Source: Luteimonas mephitis DSM 12574 (GTDB lineage: Bacteria > Pseudomonadota > Gammaproteobacteria > Xanthomonadales > Xanthomonadaceae). From it: a DNA stretch of 64,000 nt. Location: contig NZ_AULN01000014.1 in NCBI RefSeq assembly GCF_000422305.1, positions 310,001-374,000 on the forward strand, given 5' to 3'. The notes beneath the pieces are model-generated. The model was not told the origin of the DNA. It saw only the letters and a list, made by a program, of their open reading frames with translations, and searched no databases. Made by a program: the position numbers and the translations under genes. Below, piece after piece: positions 9,259 to 18,855 of this stretch; positions within the stretch are counted from its first letter, which is position 1; each line of letters starts with the position of its first letter.

Positions 9259-9312
9259 CGGGGGGCTATCCGGGCCGCAGCCTTTCCGGGCGGCGGCCGA
9301 ATATCCACGAGG
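9259..9312 (+). promoter_or_regulatory. candidate S6:S18 autoregulatory leader of rpsF
   Basis: The rpsF leader contains a GC-rich hairpin (GGGCCGC pairing with GGCGGCC-type sequence) followed by CCGAATATCC just before the ribosome site. Bacterial rpsF leaders commonly carry a hairpin with an exposed CCG bound by the S6:S18 complex. The match is by eye only and the pairing is not unique. Confidence 0.3.
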
Positions 9313-9319
9313 AAACACC

Positions 9320-9754
9320 ATGCGTCACTATGAAGTCGTGTTCCTGGTCCATCCGGACCAGAGCGAGCAGGTGCCCGCCATGATCGAGCGCTACAAGGCG
9401 CTGATCGAGGGCGGCAACGGCAAGATCCACCGTCTCGAAGACTGGGGTCGCCGCCAGCTGGCCTATCCGATCGACAACCTGGTCAAGGCCCATTACGTCC
9501 TGCTCAACATCGAAGTCGAACAGGCCGTGCTCGACGAACTCGTCGAAGGCTTCCGCTTCAACGATGCGGTGCTGCGCCACCTTGGGATGCGCCGCGACGA
9601 GGCCGACACCGAGCAGTCGCTGATCATGAAGAACAAGGACGAGAAGGGCGACAAGCCCGAACGTGGCGAGCGCCGCCGCCGAGACGACGACGAAGGCGAC
9701 AACGGTGGCAAGTCCGCCGAATCCGCCGACGACGATACCGCCGAAGCCGCCTGA
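9320..9754 (+). CDS. rpsF: 30S ribosomal protein S6
   Basis: 144 residues. The S6 core is clear ([18 protein letters not shown], then [14 protein letters not shown] and [10 protein letters not shown]). The start at 9320 follows a GAGG ribosome site; a longer in-frame start at 9176 lies in the promoter. After residue 95 there is a long, highly charged tail ([20 protein letters not shown]), longer than in E. coli S6 and rich in Asp, Glu and Arg, as in related Xanthomonadaceae. S6 binds 16S rRNA together with S18, whose gene follows 11 bp downstream. Confidence 0.97.
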   Translation: MRHYEVVFLVHPDQSEQVPAMIERYKALIEGGNGKIHRLEDWGRRQLAYPIDNLVKAHYVLLNIEVEQAVLDELVEGFRFNDAVLRHLGMRRDEADTEQSLIMKNKDEKGDKPERGERRRRDDDEGDNGGKSAESADDDTAEAA

Positions 9755-9765
9755 GGAATCCTGAC

Positions 9766-9996
9766 ATGTCCAAGTTCTTCCGCCGCCGCAAGTACTGCAA
9801 GTTCACCGCCGAGGGTGTCAAGGAGATCGACTACAAGGATCTCAACACCCTGCGCCAGAACCTGACCGAGAACGGCAAGATCGTGCCGAGCCGGATCACC
9901 GGTACCAAGTCGCGCTACCAGCGCCAGCTCGCCACCGCGGTCAAGCGCGCGCGCTTCCTGGCCCTGATCCCGTACACGGACAACCACAACGTGTAA
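9766..9996 (+). CDS. rpsR: 30S ribosomal protein S18
   Basis: 76 residues, matching S18 along its whole length ([20 protein letters not shown] and [18 protein letters not shown]). It pairs with S6 on the 30S platform. It lies 11 bp after rpsF, with the usual order S6-S18-L9, but is separated from rplI by 266 bp that hold an inserted palindromic element. Some bacteria keep priB between rpsF and rpsR; it is absent here. Confidence 0.98.
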   Translation: MSKFFRRRKYCKFTAEGVKEIDYKDLNTLRQNLTENGKIVPSRITGTKSRYQRQLATAVKRARFLALIPYTDNHNV

Positions 9997-10029
9997 GGAG
10001 CGCCTTCCCGCAGGGAAGGCTACGGATTT

Positions 10030-10149
10030 CCCTCCCCTTCAAGGGGAGGGCAAGGATGGGGATGGGCGTCCGTGACGCCGCGGTGCTGCTCGACAGCATT
10101 GCGACTGACGGGGAACCATCCCCACCCAACCCTCCCCTTGAAGGGGAGG
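10030..10149. repeat. 120-bp composite palindromic element splitting rpsR and rplI
   Basis: Two nearly identical inverted ends: CCTCCCCTTCAAGGGGAGGG near 10031-10050 and the matching CCTCCCCTTGAAGGGGAGG at 10131-10149. Each is itself a palindrome. They are flanked inside by further matching inverted sequence (GGATGGGGATGGG and CCATCCCCACCC). About 45 bp of unrelated sequence sits in the middle. The layout is that of a non-coding MITE or paired REP. There is no open frame of note. Confidence 0.75.
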
Positions 10150-10262
10150 ACTTCAGAACCCGGCCTTGCCCTGATTGATGGCGAAAGGCTTCAAGAATCC
10201 CGTCCGTTCGGACAGCTGAAAGTTGCGGTGCCACGCGCCGCTAACGAATACGGAGCATCACC

Positions 10263-10715
10263 ATGGAACTGATCCTGCTGCAGAAAGTCACCAACCTCGG
10301 CAACCTGGGCGACAAGGTCAACGTCAAGCCGGGTTATGGCCGCAACTACCTCGTCCCGCAGGGCAAGGCAGTGCCGGCAACGGCCGCCAACGTGGCCGAG
10401 TTCGAGGCCAAGCGCGCCGACTACGAAGCCAAGGCCGCCGCGGTCCACGGCGAAGCCACCGAGCGCCTTGCCAAGCTCGAAGGCGCGAGCGTCACCGTCT
10501 ACGCCAACGCTTCCACCGAAGGCAAGCTGTACGGCTCCGTCGGGCCGCGCGACATCGCCGAGGCGCTGACCAAAGCCGGTACCCCGGTCGAGAAGTCGGA
10601 AGTGGTGCTGGGCGAAGGTGCGTTCCGCACCACCGGCGAGTTCGAAGTCGTCGTGCACCTGCACGCAGACGTCGAGACCACGGTCAAGGTGATCGTGGCG
10701 CCCGAAGCGGCCTGA
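10263..10715 (+). CDS. rplI: 50S ribosomal protein L9
   Basis: 150 residues, the standard L9 length. The N-terminal rRNA-binding domain [19 protein letters not shown] and the following [13 protein letters not shown] are typical. The C-terminal domain is complete. The ribosome site GGAG precedes the ATG at 10263. It ends before a good hairpin terminator at 10740-10763. Expression must cross, or start within, the repeat-bearing gap after rpsR. Confidence 0.98.
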   Translation: MELILLQKVTNLGNLGDKVNVKPGYGRNYLVPQGKAVPATAANVAEFEAKRADYEAKAAAVHGEATERLAKLEGASVTVYANASTEGKLYGSVGPRDIAEALTKAGTPVEKSEVVLGEGAFRTTGEFEVVVHLHADVETTVKVIVAPEAA

Positions 10716-10739
10716 TCGCTGCATCCGGTTCGACGAAGA

Positions 10740-10763
10740 GGGCGCCTTCCGGGCGCCCTTTTT
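10740..10763 (+). terminator. intrinsic terminator after rplI
   Basis: GGGCGCC (10740-10746) pairs with GGCGCCC (10752-10758) around a 5-nt loop, followed by five T. It closes the rpsF-rpsR-rplI unit 24 bp after the rplI stop. Confidence 0.85.
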
Positions 10764-10976
10764 GTTGCAGCATTGCTTGAGGATCGCTCCGCGGGCGCGG
10801 CGCGACCAAGTGCCGTCGCAACCGGCGAGACGACGACCGGCTAAGAAACTCGTCTTATCCACAGGTTGTTCCGTCGCGAACCCACAAGCCGAGCGCCTAC
10901 GATGCCTGGCCAGCCTCGACAACCGGTCCCCTTCTTCCCCTTCACGGCTTTCGCTTCGCAGGAGCACGACAACACG

Positions 10977-12377
<1,401 letters not shown>

Positions 12378-12471
12378 CCGGGCTTTCTGGAGTTGGCGCG
12401 GGCCCGGCCGGGCCCGTCGCATTGAACGGAACGGAGATGCCCGGCGCCCGGCGGGCCACGGAATACGCCGG

Positions 12472-12871
12472 ATGTCGCGACCGATCACCGCCATCCTCCA
12501 CGCCGACTCCATGCGCCGCGACCTGGCCGTGGTCCGTCCCCATGCGCCGGCGAGCCCGGTCATGGCGATGGTCAGGGCCGAATGCTGCGGCGATGGCTGC
12601 GCGCGGCTTGCACCCGCCTTTACACCGGTACCGGTGTAAAGGCGCGCCGGCGCAGGTCGGCGGACGCGTGTCGATGGACCTGATGGCGATCTACCTGCGG
12701 GGCCATCCGGATGCGCGCGCCGGCAGTCCCGTTGTGCTGCGGGACAAAGGGTGGCCTATCGAAACAGTCGCCGATGCGTCGGGCGCTATCGCGTGCGAAC
12801 AGACCTGCTCGATCACCCGGTGCATGCGCTTCGTCGAAGCCTGGTCTTCGCGCCCGAATGCGGTGCGATGA
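12472..12871 (+). pseudogene. alr: alanine racemase remnant, internally deleted
   Basis: Two pieces of alanine racemase survive in different frames. Piece 1 (12472-12639) starts MSRPITAILHADSMRRDLAV and ends at a TAA in the palindrome. It covers about the first 50 residues, but the PLP-lysine region, normally VVKADGYGHG, reads MVRAECCGDG, so the catalytic lysine is lost. Piece 2 (about 12659-12871) holds the C-terminal block GGRVSMDLMAIYLRGHPDA up to CSITRCMRFVE. Roughly 240 residues in between are gone. The position right after dnaB is the normal place for alr. Another racemase gene must supply D-alanine elsewhere in the genome. Confidence 0.85.
12615..12644. repeat. 30-bp perfect palindrome at the alr deletion joint
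   Basis: The 30 bases are exactly self-complementary around a central GGTACC, with half-site CGCCTTTACACCGGT. They lie where the two alr fragments meet and contain the stop codon of the first fragment. The sequence looks like an operator for a dimeric regulator (LacI/TetR style) or a cruciform-forming deletion scar. Confidence 0.8.
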
Positions 12872-12942
12872 CGGATGCGAACACGAAATTGACGCTGCCG
12901 ATGGCCGCGTGATTCACTCGCTGCAATTGCCGGGAGATACGG

Positions 12943-14442
12943 ATGGCCACCAAAAAGCCGCGCAAGGCGCTGCGCCGCGAACCGATGTCGCGGGTCGACA
13001 CCGCCTGGCTGCGCATGGAGCGGCCGACCAACCCGATGATGATCACCGGCGTGCTGATGTTCGCCGAACCGATGTCGCTCGAGCGCCTCAAACGCGTCAT
13101 TGCCAAACGCTTCCTCGCCTACGCGCGTTTCCGCCAGAAGGCGGTCGACACCCCGTCGGGTGCGGCGTGGCAGGAGGATGCGAACTTCGATCTCGACTGG
13201 CACGTGCAGCTCGCCGCGCTGCCGGGACGTGGCGATGGTCGCCGGCCGGCACGGGATGGCGCGGAGAAGCGCGCGCTCGAACGCTTCGTCAGCCAGCTCG
13301 CGTCCAGCCCGCTCGACAAGCACCGGCCGCTCTGGCAGTTCCACCTGGTCGAACGCTACGCTGGTGGCTCGGCGCTGGTCGCGCGCCTGCACCACAGTTA
13401 TGCCGACGGGATCGCGCTGGTGCAGGTGTTGCTGTCGCTGACCGACACCGAGCGCAACGCCGGCAAGGACAAGGGCCTGGCAAAGGCCTGGCTCAAGCAG
13501 GACGGCGCGGACGTCGCGCGGCGGGTCGGCGCGATGGAGCGTTACGCCAGGCTCGGCGGCAGGATGTTCGGCAAGGGCATGGAGATGATGCAGGACCCGA
13601 CCCTGGCCGCGATGCTGGCGAAGGAGGGCGGCGAGATCGCGCGCGAACTGGTGCACGCGCTCGCGCTGCCCGACGATCCGCCTTCGATGCTGCGCGGTCG
13701 CCTGGGCGTCAGCAAGCGCGTCGCCTGGGCCGAGCCGATCGACCTGGAAGAAGTGAAGGCGGTGGGTCGCGCCTGCGACTGCACCGTCAACGATGTGCTG
13801 ATGGCCGCCGCCGCCGGTGCACTGCGCGACTACATGATCGAGCGCGGCGACGACGTCGACGGCGTGACCCTGCGCGCGACCGTGCCGGTGAACCTGCGGC
13901 CGCTGGAGCACGCGAAGAAGCTGGGCAACCATTTCGGCCTGGTATTCCTCGACCTTCCGGTGGGCGAGGCCAACCCGGTGCGCCGGCTGATGCGCGTGGC
14001 CAGCTGCATGAATCAGTTGAAGAATTCACGACAAGCCATTGTTGCGTATGGACTTCTTGCCGCTCTTGGCATGGCACCGCAGCCGCTGCAGGAACTGGCG
14101 CTGGAACTGTTCAGCCGCAAGGCCACCTCGGTGGCCACCAATGTCCCGGGGCCGCAACAGCCGCTGTACCTGGCCGGGTGCCGGCTGAGCGAGATGATGT
14201 TCTGGGTGCCGCAGACCGGATCGATCGGCGTCGGCGTGTCGATCCTGAGCTACAACGGACGCGTCCATTTCGGCCTGATCGCAGATGCCAAGCTGATTCC
14301 CGACCCCGATGCCGTGGCCCGACGGTTCGGCGCCGAGTTCGACAAGCTCCTCTACCTTGCGCTGATGGGCAGCTGGGACCAGGCGCTGGACGCGACCAAC
14401 GCCGAGGCGCTGCTGCAAGTGTCGGGGAGCGGGCATCGTTAA
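12943..14442 (+). CDS. WS/DGAT-family O-acyltransferase
   Basis: 499 residues. The catalytic motif HHSYADG (His150, His151, Asp155) matches HHxxxDG of wax ester synthase / diacylglycerol acyltransferases, which use acyl-CoA to make storage or membrane esters. Other family parts are SRVDTAWLRMERPTNPM near the start, VPVNLRPL mid-protein and TNVPGPQQPLYLAG in the C-terminal domain. The start at 12943 has GGGAG upstream. A weak promoter (TTGACG at 12889, 17 nt to ATTCAC) may serve it. It stands alone between the alr remnant and the OmpA-like gene. Substrates unknown. Confidence 0.9.
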   Translation: MATKKPRKALRREPMSRVDTAWLRMERPTNPMMITGVLMFAEPMSLERLKRVIAKRFLAYARFRQKAVDTPSGAAWQEDANFDLDWHVQLAALPGRGDGRRPARDGAEKRALERFVSQLASSPLDKHRPLWQFHLVERYAGGSALVARLHHSYADGIALVQVLLSLTDTERNAGKDKGLAKAWLKQDGADVARRVGAMERYARLGGRMFGKGMEMMQDPTLAAMLAKEGGEIARELVHALALPDDPPSMLRGRLGVSKRVAWAEPIDLEEVKAVGRACDCTVNDVLMAAAAGALRDYMIERGDDVDGVTLRATVPVNLRPLEHAKKLGNHFGLVFLDLPVGEANPVRRLMRVASCMNQLKNSRQAIVAYGLLAALGMAPQPLQELALELFSRKATSVATNVPGPQQPLYLAGCRLSEMMFWVPQTGSIGVGVSILSYNGRVHFGLIADAKLIPDPDAVARRFGAEFDKLLYLALMGSWDQALDATNAEALLQVSGSGHR

Positions 14443-14553
14443 CCGCACCTGATCACCAGCGGCGCACCGACGCCTGCCATCACCCTGCGGCGACGGTTGC
14501 GTGGTTAGCTTGGGTCCCCCATTCACGTTCATCCGAACGACCAGGAGAACTCC

Positions 14554-15231
14554 ATGCGACCGTCTGCCACCGCCGCCATCGTCACCGCACTTGCCGGCAG
14601 TCTGCTGCTGGGCAGCTGCGCCACGTATACCGGCCAGACCAGCGCGCCGGATGATCCCAACCGCACCCGCAACAACGCGTTGATCGGCGCCGGCATCGGC
14701 GTGGTCGCCGGCCTGCTCAGCGGCGGTGACGCCACCGAACGACGCCAGCGCGCACTGGTCGGGGCGGGCGTCGGCGGCCTCGCTGGCGGTGCCATCGGCG
14801 CCTACCAGGATCGCCAGGAAGCGCAGCTGCGCAGCCAGATGCAGGGCACCGGCGTCGACGTGGTGCGCAACGGCGACAACATCACCCTCAGCATGCCCGG
14901 TGGCGTGACGTTCGCCTTCGACAAGGCCGAAGTGCAGCCGCAGTTCTACCCCGTGCTCGACAACGTCGCCAGCACGCTGCAGCAGTACAACCAGACCATC
15001 ATCGAGGTGGCCGGCCATACCGACAGCGTCGGCAGCGACGCCTACAACCAGCAGCTGTCGCAGAAGCGCGCGGAAGCGGTGGCCAACTACCTCGGCTCGC
15101 GCGGCATCATGCGCGACCGCATGATCACCGTCGGCGCCGGCGAGACCCGCCCGGTCGCCAGCAACGACACCGACGCAGGCCGTGCCCAGAACCGCCGGGT
15201 CGAGATCACCCTAGTGCCGGTGCGTTCGTAA
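14554..15231 (+). CDS. OmpA-family peptidoglycan-binding lipoprotein (YiaD-like)
   Basis: 225 residues. A lipoprotein signal ends in LLLGSC with the lipidated Cys22. Residues about 40-90 hold a glycine-zipper-like segment (NNALIGAGIGVVAGLLSGG, then GAGVGGLAGGAIGAYQD). The C-terminal half is an OmpA domain with VTFAFDKAEVQPQF, EVAGHTDSVGSDAYNQQLS and the final NRRVEI, which binds diaminopimelate in the cell wall. It is probably outer-membrane anchored and tethers the envelope. GGAG precedes the ATG. A terminator follows at 15260. Confidence 0.92.
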   Translation: MRPSATAAIVTALAGSLLLGSCATYTGQTSAPDDPNRTRNNALIGAGIGVVAGLLSGGDATERRQRALVGAGVGGLAGGAIGAYQDRQEAQLRSQMQGTGVDVVRNGDNITLSMPGGVTFAFDKAEVQPQFYPVLDNVASTLQQYNQTIIEVAGHTDSVGSDAYNQQLSQKRAEAVANYLGSRGIMRDRMITVGAGETRPVASNDTDAGRAQNRRVEITLVPVRS

Positions 15232-15259
15232 CGCGGACCCGCGAGTTGCAGGCAACAGA

Positions 15260-15286
15260 AGGGCCATTCGCGAGGATGGCCCTTTT
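15260..15286 (+). terminator. intrinsic terminator after the OmpA-like gene
   Basis: AGGGCCAT pairs with ATGGCCCT around an 8-nt loop, then TTTT. It ends 55 bp after the stop codon. Confidence 0.85.
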
Positions 15287-15300
15287 GCTTGATCCTATGG

Positions 15301-15330
15301 AAAGAAAAACCCCTGAAAAATCAGGGGTTT
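15301..15330 (-). terminator. intrinsic terminator of ssrA
   Basis: On the minus strand AAACCCCTGA pairs with TCAGGGGTTT (ten base pairs, 4-nt loop), followed by a T-rich run. It starts 4 bp after the 3' CCA end of tmRNA. Confidence 0.85.
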
Positions 15331-15333
15331 GAA

Positions 15334-15687
15334 TGGTGGAGGTGGCGGGAATCGAACCCGCGTCCGAAGGCACTCCATCCCCGGCACTACATGCTTAGCG
15401 CTCCGTTAGGTCTCGTCCCCCGACAGCACGGCGCGCAAAGCGCATCGGGACACCAGCCTGTTTGGGTTGAGCCGTGACTGACAGGCAGCCATCACAGCCG
15501 GTTCCGTGATGATGACCCTACATCCACGAGCACGGACACAAGTGGGTTCGGGGCTTACGCCTTAAGCGGCGAGAGCGTAGTTGTCGTCGTTGGCAACTAG
15601 AGTTTTGCAGCTGGATTTACGAGGAAAGCTACCCCCTCGGCATGCGCCAGGCGATTTCGCGACCCCCGTCGAAGCCAGTGCACCCCC
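15334..15687 (-). ncRNA. ssrA: transfer-messenger RNA (tmRNA)
   Basis: The whole RNA is present. The 5' end GGGGGTGCACTGGCTTCGAC pairs with the 3' CACCTCC, followed by discriminator A and an encoded CCA (15334-15336). The T-arm is GCGGGTTCGATTCCCGC. The tag frame lies at 15562-15594 and reads ANDDNYALAA then TAA. tmRNA charged with alanine rescues stalled ribosomes together with SmpB, whose gene lies 3.1 kb away at 18806. The 3' end overlaps no other gene and shows no integrated element. Confidence 0.97.
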
Positions 15688-15813
15688 GGGATGTCGATCA
15701 CGCTGACCGGGCCAGTATAGGGGCGGCGGGGACCGACGCAAGCATGCGGCGCCCGTCGCAAGTGGGAGCCGTTCACGCGCGCAACGGCGCACGTCCGGGC
15801 TATCCTGAACCCG

Positions 15814-18027
15814 ATGAGACTCCTGCGCGGCATCGACCTGGACTCCATTGGCGCGCGGCTCCGGGCGCCGCTGCACGGGTATACGCTCTCGTTGCTTGCG
15901 CTGGTGGCATCGCTGCTGCTGGTGTGGCTGTACTGGAGCAACGCACGGCAGCGTGAACTCAATGCGGTGCAAGCGGAGTTCGCCGCGGAAACCGATGCCA
16001 TCGCCGAGCTCCTGCGACAAAGGCTCGCCAGTTACGAACTGGTGGCGCGCGGGGGCGTGTCCCTGTTCGCATCGGTGGACCGCCCGAGCGCGGGACAGTG
16101 GCAGGGCTACGTCGACGCGCTCAACATCGCGGCCAGCTATCCGGACATGCTCGGGCTGGGGTACGCGCCATACCTGGATCGTTCCGAACTGCAGGCGCTG
16201 CAGCTGGACATGCGCGACGCGGGGCAGGGGTTCTACGTTGTCCGGCCCAGCGGTGTGCGCGCCAACTATGGCCCGGTCCTGTATTTCGAGCCTCGCACCG
16301 AGGCCAATCGCGCGGTGATCGGCAACGACCTGTTCGCCGATCCGTTGCGGCATGCCGCGATGGCCAGCGCGCGCGACGACGACGCCGTGCGCATCACTGC
16401 GCCACTCCAACTGGGCGAGGACTCCGGCCGCCCGGTCACCGGCGTGGTGATGTTCGCTCCGGTTTACCGGTTTGGCACCCCGGCGACGCTGTCGGCGCGG
16501 CGTGCGGCCCTGCAGGGCTGGATCTACGCGCCACTGGACATGTCCGAGTTCGTCGCCTCCGCCCTGCACAGTACGCGTCGCCATGCGGCGCTGAGCGTCC
16601 GCGACGGCGGTTCGGGGCAGGGCGAGGGCACGGTGCTGTACGCCGATCATGCCGAGCTGGCGGGGCGGGGCAGTGAAAGTGACTTCCGGCGGACCGTGCC
16701 GCTGGAACTTTACGGCCGCCGCTGGGAACTGGATTTCAGTGCCGACGCCGGGACGGCGCTGGCGGCGCGAACGCCGGAGCTGCGGATGACGCTGGGCGCG
16801 GGCATCATCGCCTCGCTGCTGCTTTTCGGCGTCGCGCTGGTGCTGGCGCGCACCGAATCGCTGGCCGAACGCAAGGCGGCGCTGCTTGCCGAATCCTACC
16901 AGCGCAGCGAACTGCGCTTCCGCAATGCGATGCGGTTCTCGGCGATCGGCAAGGCGCTGCTGGATCGCAGGGGTGCGATCGTGGATGCCAACCCGGCGCT
17001 TGCGGCGATCTTCGATACAAGCACCGATGCACTGGTTGGTTCGATGTTCGGTGCCCATTTCAGCGACGCCGGGGACGAGGCCCGGCGCAGTCGCGAGTTC
17101 GCGGCGGTGGCAGAAGGCGTGTTCCGCACGACCCGGCAATGGCGGACGGCGGGCGGCGAACTGCGCCACGCCCAACTGACCTACGCGCCGGTGCCGGGCG
17201 AGATCGGGCAGGACGTGGCGAGCCTTGTGCAGGTCGAGGACATCACCGAACGCGTGCTGGCGCATGCGCGCGAACAGGCGCTGCACCGGACCTTGGAGGC
17301 CCGGGTCGCGCTGCGCACGCGCGAACTGACCCACGCCAACCACGAGCTGGAGTCGTTCGCCTACAGCGTCTCGCACGACCTGCGTGCGCCGCTGCGGACG
17401 ATTGAGGGTTTCAGCCGCCTGCTCGGCGAGCGCTACGCGGACAAGATCGACGAAGTCGGGCGCGACTACCTGGCGCGGGTACGCAAGGCCGCCGGCCGCA
17501 TGGACGACCTGATCGACGCATTGCTGAAGATGTCACGGGTCAGCCGCAGCCCCCTGACGCTGGCGCCGCTGGACATCAGCCGGATCGCCCGCGAGGTGGT
17601 TGCCGAGCTGCGCATCGCGCAGCCGCAGCGGCACGTCGAGGTCGAGGTCGAACCGGGGCTGCGCGCGGTTGGCGATGCGGCGCTGGTGCACAACCTGCTG
17701 CAGAACCTGATCGGCAACGCCTGGAAGTTCACTGCCGGCGCAGACAACGCCCGCATCGTCGTGGGTGGCGAGGACGCGCCCGGCGAGCAGGCGGCGTTCC
17801 ATGTCACCGACAACGGCGCCGGCTTCTCGCCGGAGTACGCCGGCAAGCTGTTCCGTCCGTTCCAGCGACTGCACAACCCGGAGCAGTTCGAGGGACACGG
17901 CATCGGCCTGGCGTCGGTCAAGCGGATCGTCGAGCGCCACGGCGGGACCGTCGGTGCGGAGGGCAGGCCCGGAGAGGGAGCGACGTTCCGCTTCACGTTG
18001 CCGCGGGAGGTGGCGGCGGCGGGCTAG
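15814..18027 (+). CDS. CHASE-PAS sensor histidine kinase
   Basis: 737 residues, membrane-bound. TM1 is at about 23-42 (LSLLALVASLLLVWLYW), followed by a periplasmic CHASE-type domain (SYPDMLGLGYAPYL around 108-121), TM2 near 318-336 and a PAS region near 370-470 (LLDRRGAIVDANPALAAIF). The kinase core has phospho-His521 in SVSHDLRAP and HATPase motifs NLIGNAWKFT, DNGAGF and GHGIGLASVKRI. This core resembles phytochrome-type kinases. There is no receiver domain and no adjacent response regulator, so the partner and ligand are unknown. TATCCT at 15801 sits 7 nt before the ATG, suggesting a leaderless message. Confidence 0.9.
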   Translation: MRLLRGIDLDSIGARLRAPLHGYTLSLLALVASLLLVWLYWSNARQRELNAVQAEFAAETDAIAELLRQRLASYELVARGGVSLFASVDRPSAGQWQGYVDALNIAASYPDMLGLGYAPYLDRSELQALQLDMRDAGQGFYVVRPSGVRANYGPVLYFEPRTEANRAVIGNDLFADPLRHAAMASARDDDAVRITAPLQLGEDSGRPVTGVVMFAPVYRFGTPATLSARRAALQGWIYAPLDMSEFVASALHSTRRHAALSVRDGGSGQGEGTVLYADHAELAGRGSESDFRRTVPLELYGRRWELDFSADAGTALAARTPELRMTLGAGIIASLLLFGVALVLARTESLAERKAALLAESYQRSELRFRNAMRFSAIGKALLDRRGAIVDANPALAAIFDTSTDALVGSMFGAHFSDAGDEARRSREFAAVAEGVFRTTRQWRTAGGELRHAQLTYAPVPGEIGQDVASLVQVEDITERVLAHAREQALHRTLEARVALRTRELTHANHELESFAYSVSHDLRAPLRTIEGFSRLLGERYADKIDEVGRDYLARVRKAAGRMDDLIDALLKMSRVSRSPLTLAPLDISRIAREVVAELRIAQPQRHVEVEVEPGLRAVGDAALVHNLLQNLIGNAWKFTAGADNARIVVGGEDAPGEQAAFHVTDNGAGFSPEYAGKLFRPFQRLHNPEQFEGHGIGLASVKRIVERHGGTVGAEGRPGEGATFRFTLPREVAAAG

Positions 18028-18165
18028 GGAACCTCTGAACAACTGTCGTTTCGTGCTTGGCGAAAGACGCTTCGCAACAGCGGAGCTGGCCAATCCCTGC
18101 TGTCGGGTTCCCAGGATTCGTCGCCGCGCCCGGGATGACACAACGAGGTTGTTCAGAGGTTTCCC
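18027..18165. mobile_element. 139-bp MITE-like element at the kinase stop codon
   Basis: Terminal inverted repeats: GGGAACCTCTGAACAAC (18027-18043) and its complement at 18148-18165, differing by one extra base. The left end shares the last base of the kinase stop codon. No coding potential inside and no visible target duplication. Similar ACCTCTGAACAAC-ended elements are typical of this bacterial family. Confidence 0.75.
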
Positions 18166-18249
18166 GGGCGTGGCCGGATCAAACCCTTCTCCCACTTGCG
18201 GGGGCGTGACGCGAGGTGCCGGATGAGGGCGCAAGGGCTGTGAACTGCC

Positions 18250-18575
18250 TTTGCTTCGAAGTTCAAAAGCGTTTCGCGCCGTGACGGCGCGAGTCACCTT
18301 TCTTTGCCTGTGCAAAGAAACGTGACCCAAAGAAACACACCCCCGCCTGCGCGCCCGGTGCTGCGCACCGGGTTCGCGGAGCCGGCGGGAATTTTCGGAT
18401 GCGGCATCCTGCCCCAGCCGAAAACGCCGCACATCCATGTGCGGCGCCCTGCGGGTTTTACCCGCCGTCTCCGCCGCTTCGGAGGGGCCCGGCAGGGCAA
18501 AGGCACCGCAAAGGCAGGGGCAAGCGCGAAAGCAAAAGCAAAGCAGGGGCAGAGTGGGGGCTAGTGCATTGGCGG
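18250..18575. repeat. long multi-hairpin dispersed repeat of Xanthomonadaceae
   Basis: About 325 bp with several strong hairpins. One is TTTCTTTGC/GCAAAGAAA (18299-18320) inside a longer GTCAC/GTGAC stem; others are GCCCGGTG/CACCGGG and CCGCACAT/ATGTGCGG. The minus-strand frame across it would encode KTRRAPHMDVRRF, a phrase I recognise from many spurious proteins annotated in Xanthomonas-type genomes from one repeat family. I therefore call it a repeat, not a gene. The short stretch 18166-18249 shows fragments of similar repeats. Confidence 0.65.
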
Positions 18576-18647
18576 GCATGGCTTTGCATGCGGTTACTGG
18601 ACGCGCGGGTCAAGCGTTCTTGTCGTGCTGGCGCAGTATGCGCCGAA

Positions 18648-18729
18648 GCGCGCGACGATCCTGTCGCTGGAACGACGTTCTAGGCGTCGCGGTTGTGTCG
18701 CCGCATCACGCGCTGTTTCTCGCGGGCCC
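18648..18729. repeat. direct repeat: extra copy of the smpB 3' end
   Basis: 82 bp nearly identical (four differences) to 18774-18855, which includes the last codons of smpB. The offset is 126 bp. On the minus strand it still encodes [14 protein letters not shown] and the TAG stop. The three differences in the coding part are all synonymous. Confidence 0.85.
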
Positions 18730-18773
18730 GCGCCCCGATCCAGATGAGGCGCCGCGGCATGGAACGCGCCGCA

Positions 18774-18855
18774 GCGCGCGACGATCCTGCCGCTGGAACG
18801 ACGTTCTACGCGTCGCGATTGTGTCGCCGCATCACGCGCTGTTTTTCGCGGGCCC
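18774..18855. repeat. direct repeat: resident copy, containing the smpB stop
   Basis: Partner of 18648-18729. It contains the smpB stop (18806-18808), about 15 terminal smpB codons and 32 bp beyond the gene. Only 44 bp separate the two copies. Confidence 0.85.

Noticed and set aside
12691-13932. 413-codon minus-strand frame
   Set aside because: Antisense to the WS/DGAT gene, which has an intact HHxxxDG motif.
15334-15687. Integrated island at ssrA, a common target
   Set aside because: The tmRNA gene is intact, with its own terminator, and no direct repeat or integrase is present at its 3' end.
17533-18579. 348-codon minus-strand frame across the kinase end and repeats
   Set aside because: Its recognisable part comes from a dispersed repeat family and the rest is antisense to the kinase.
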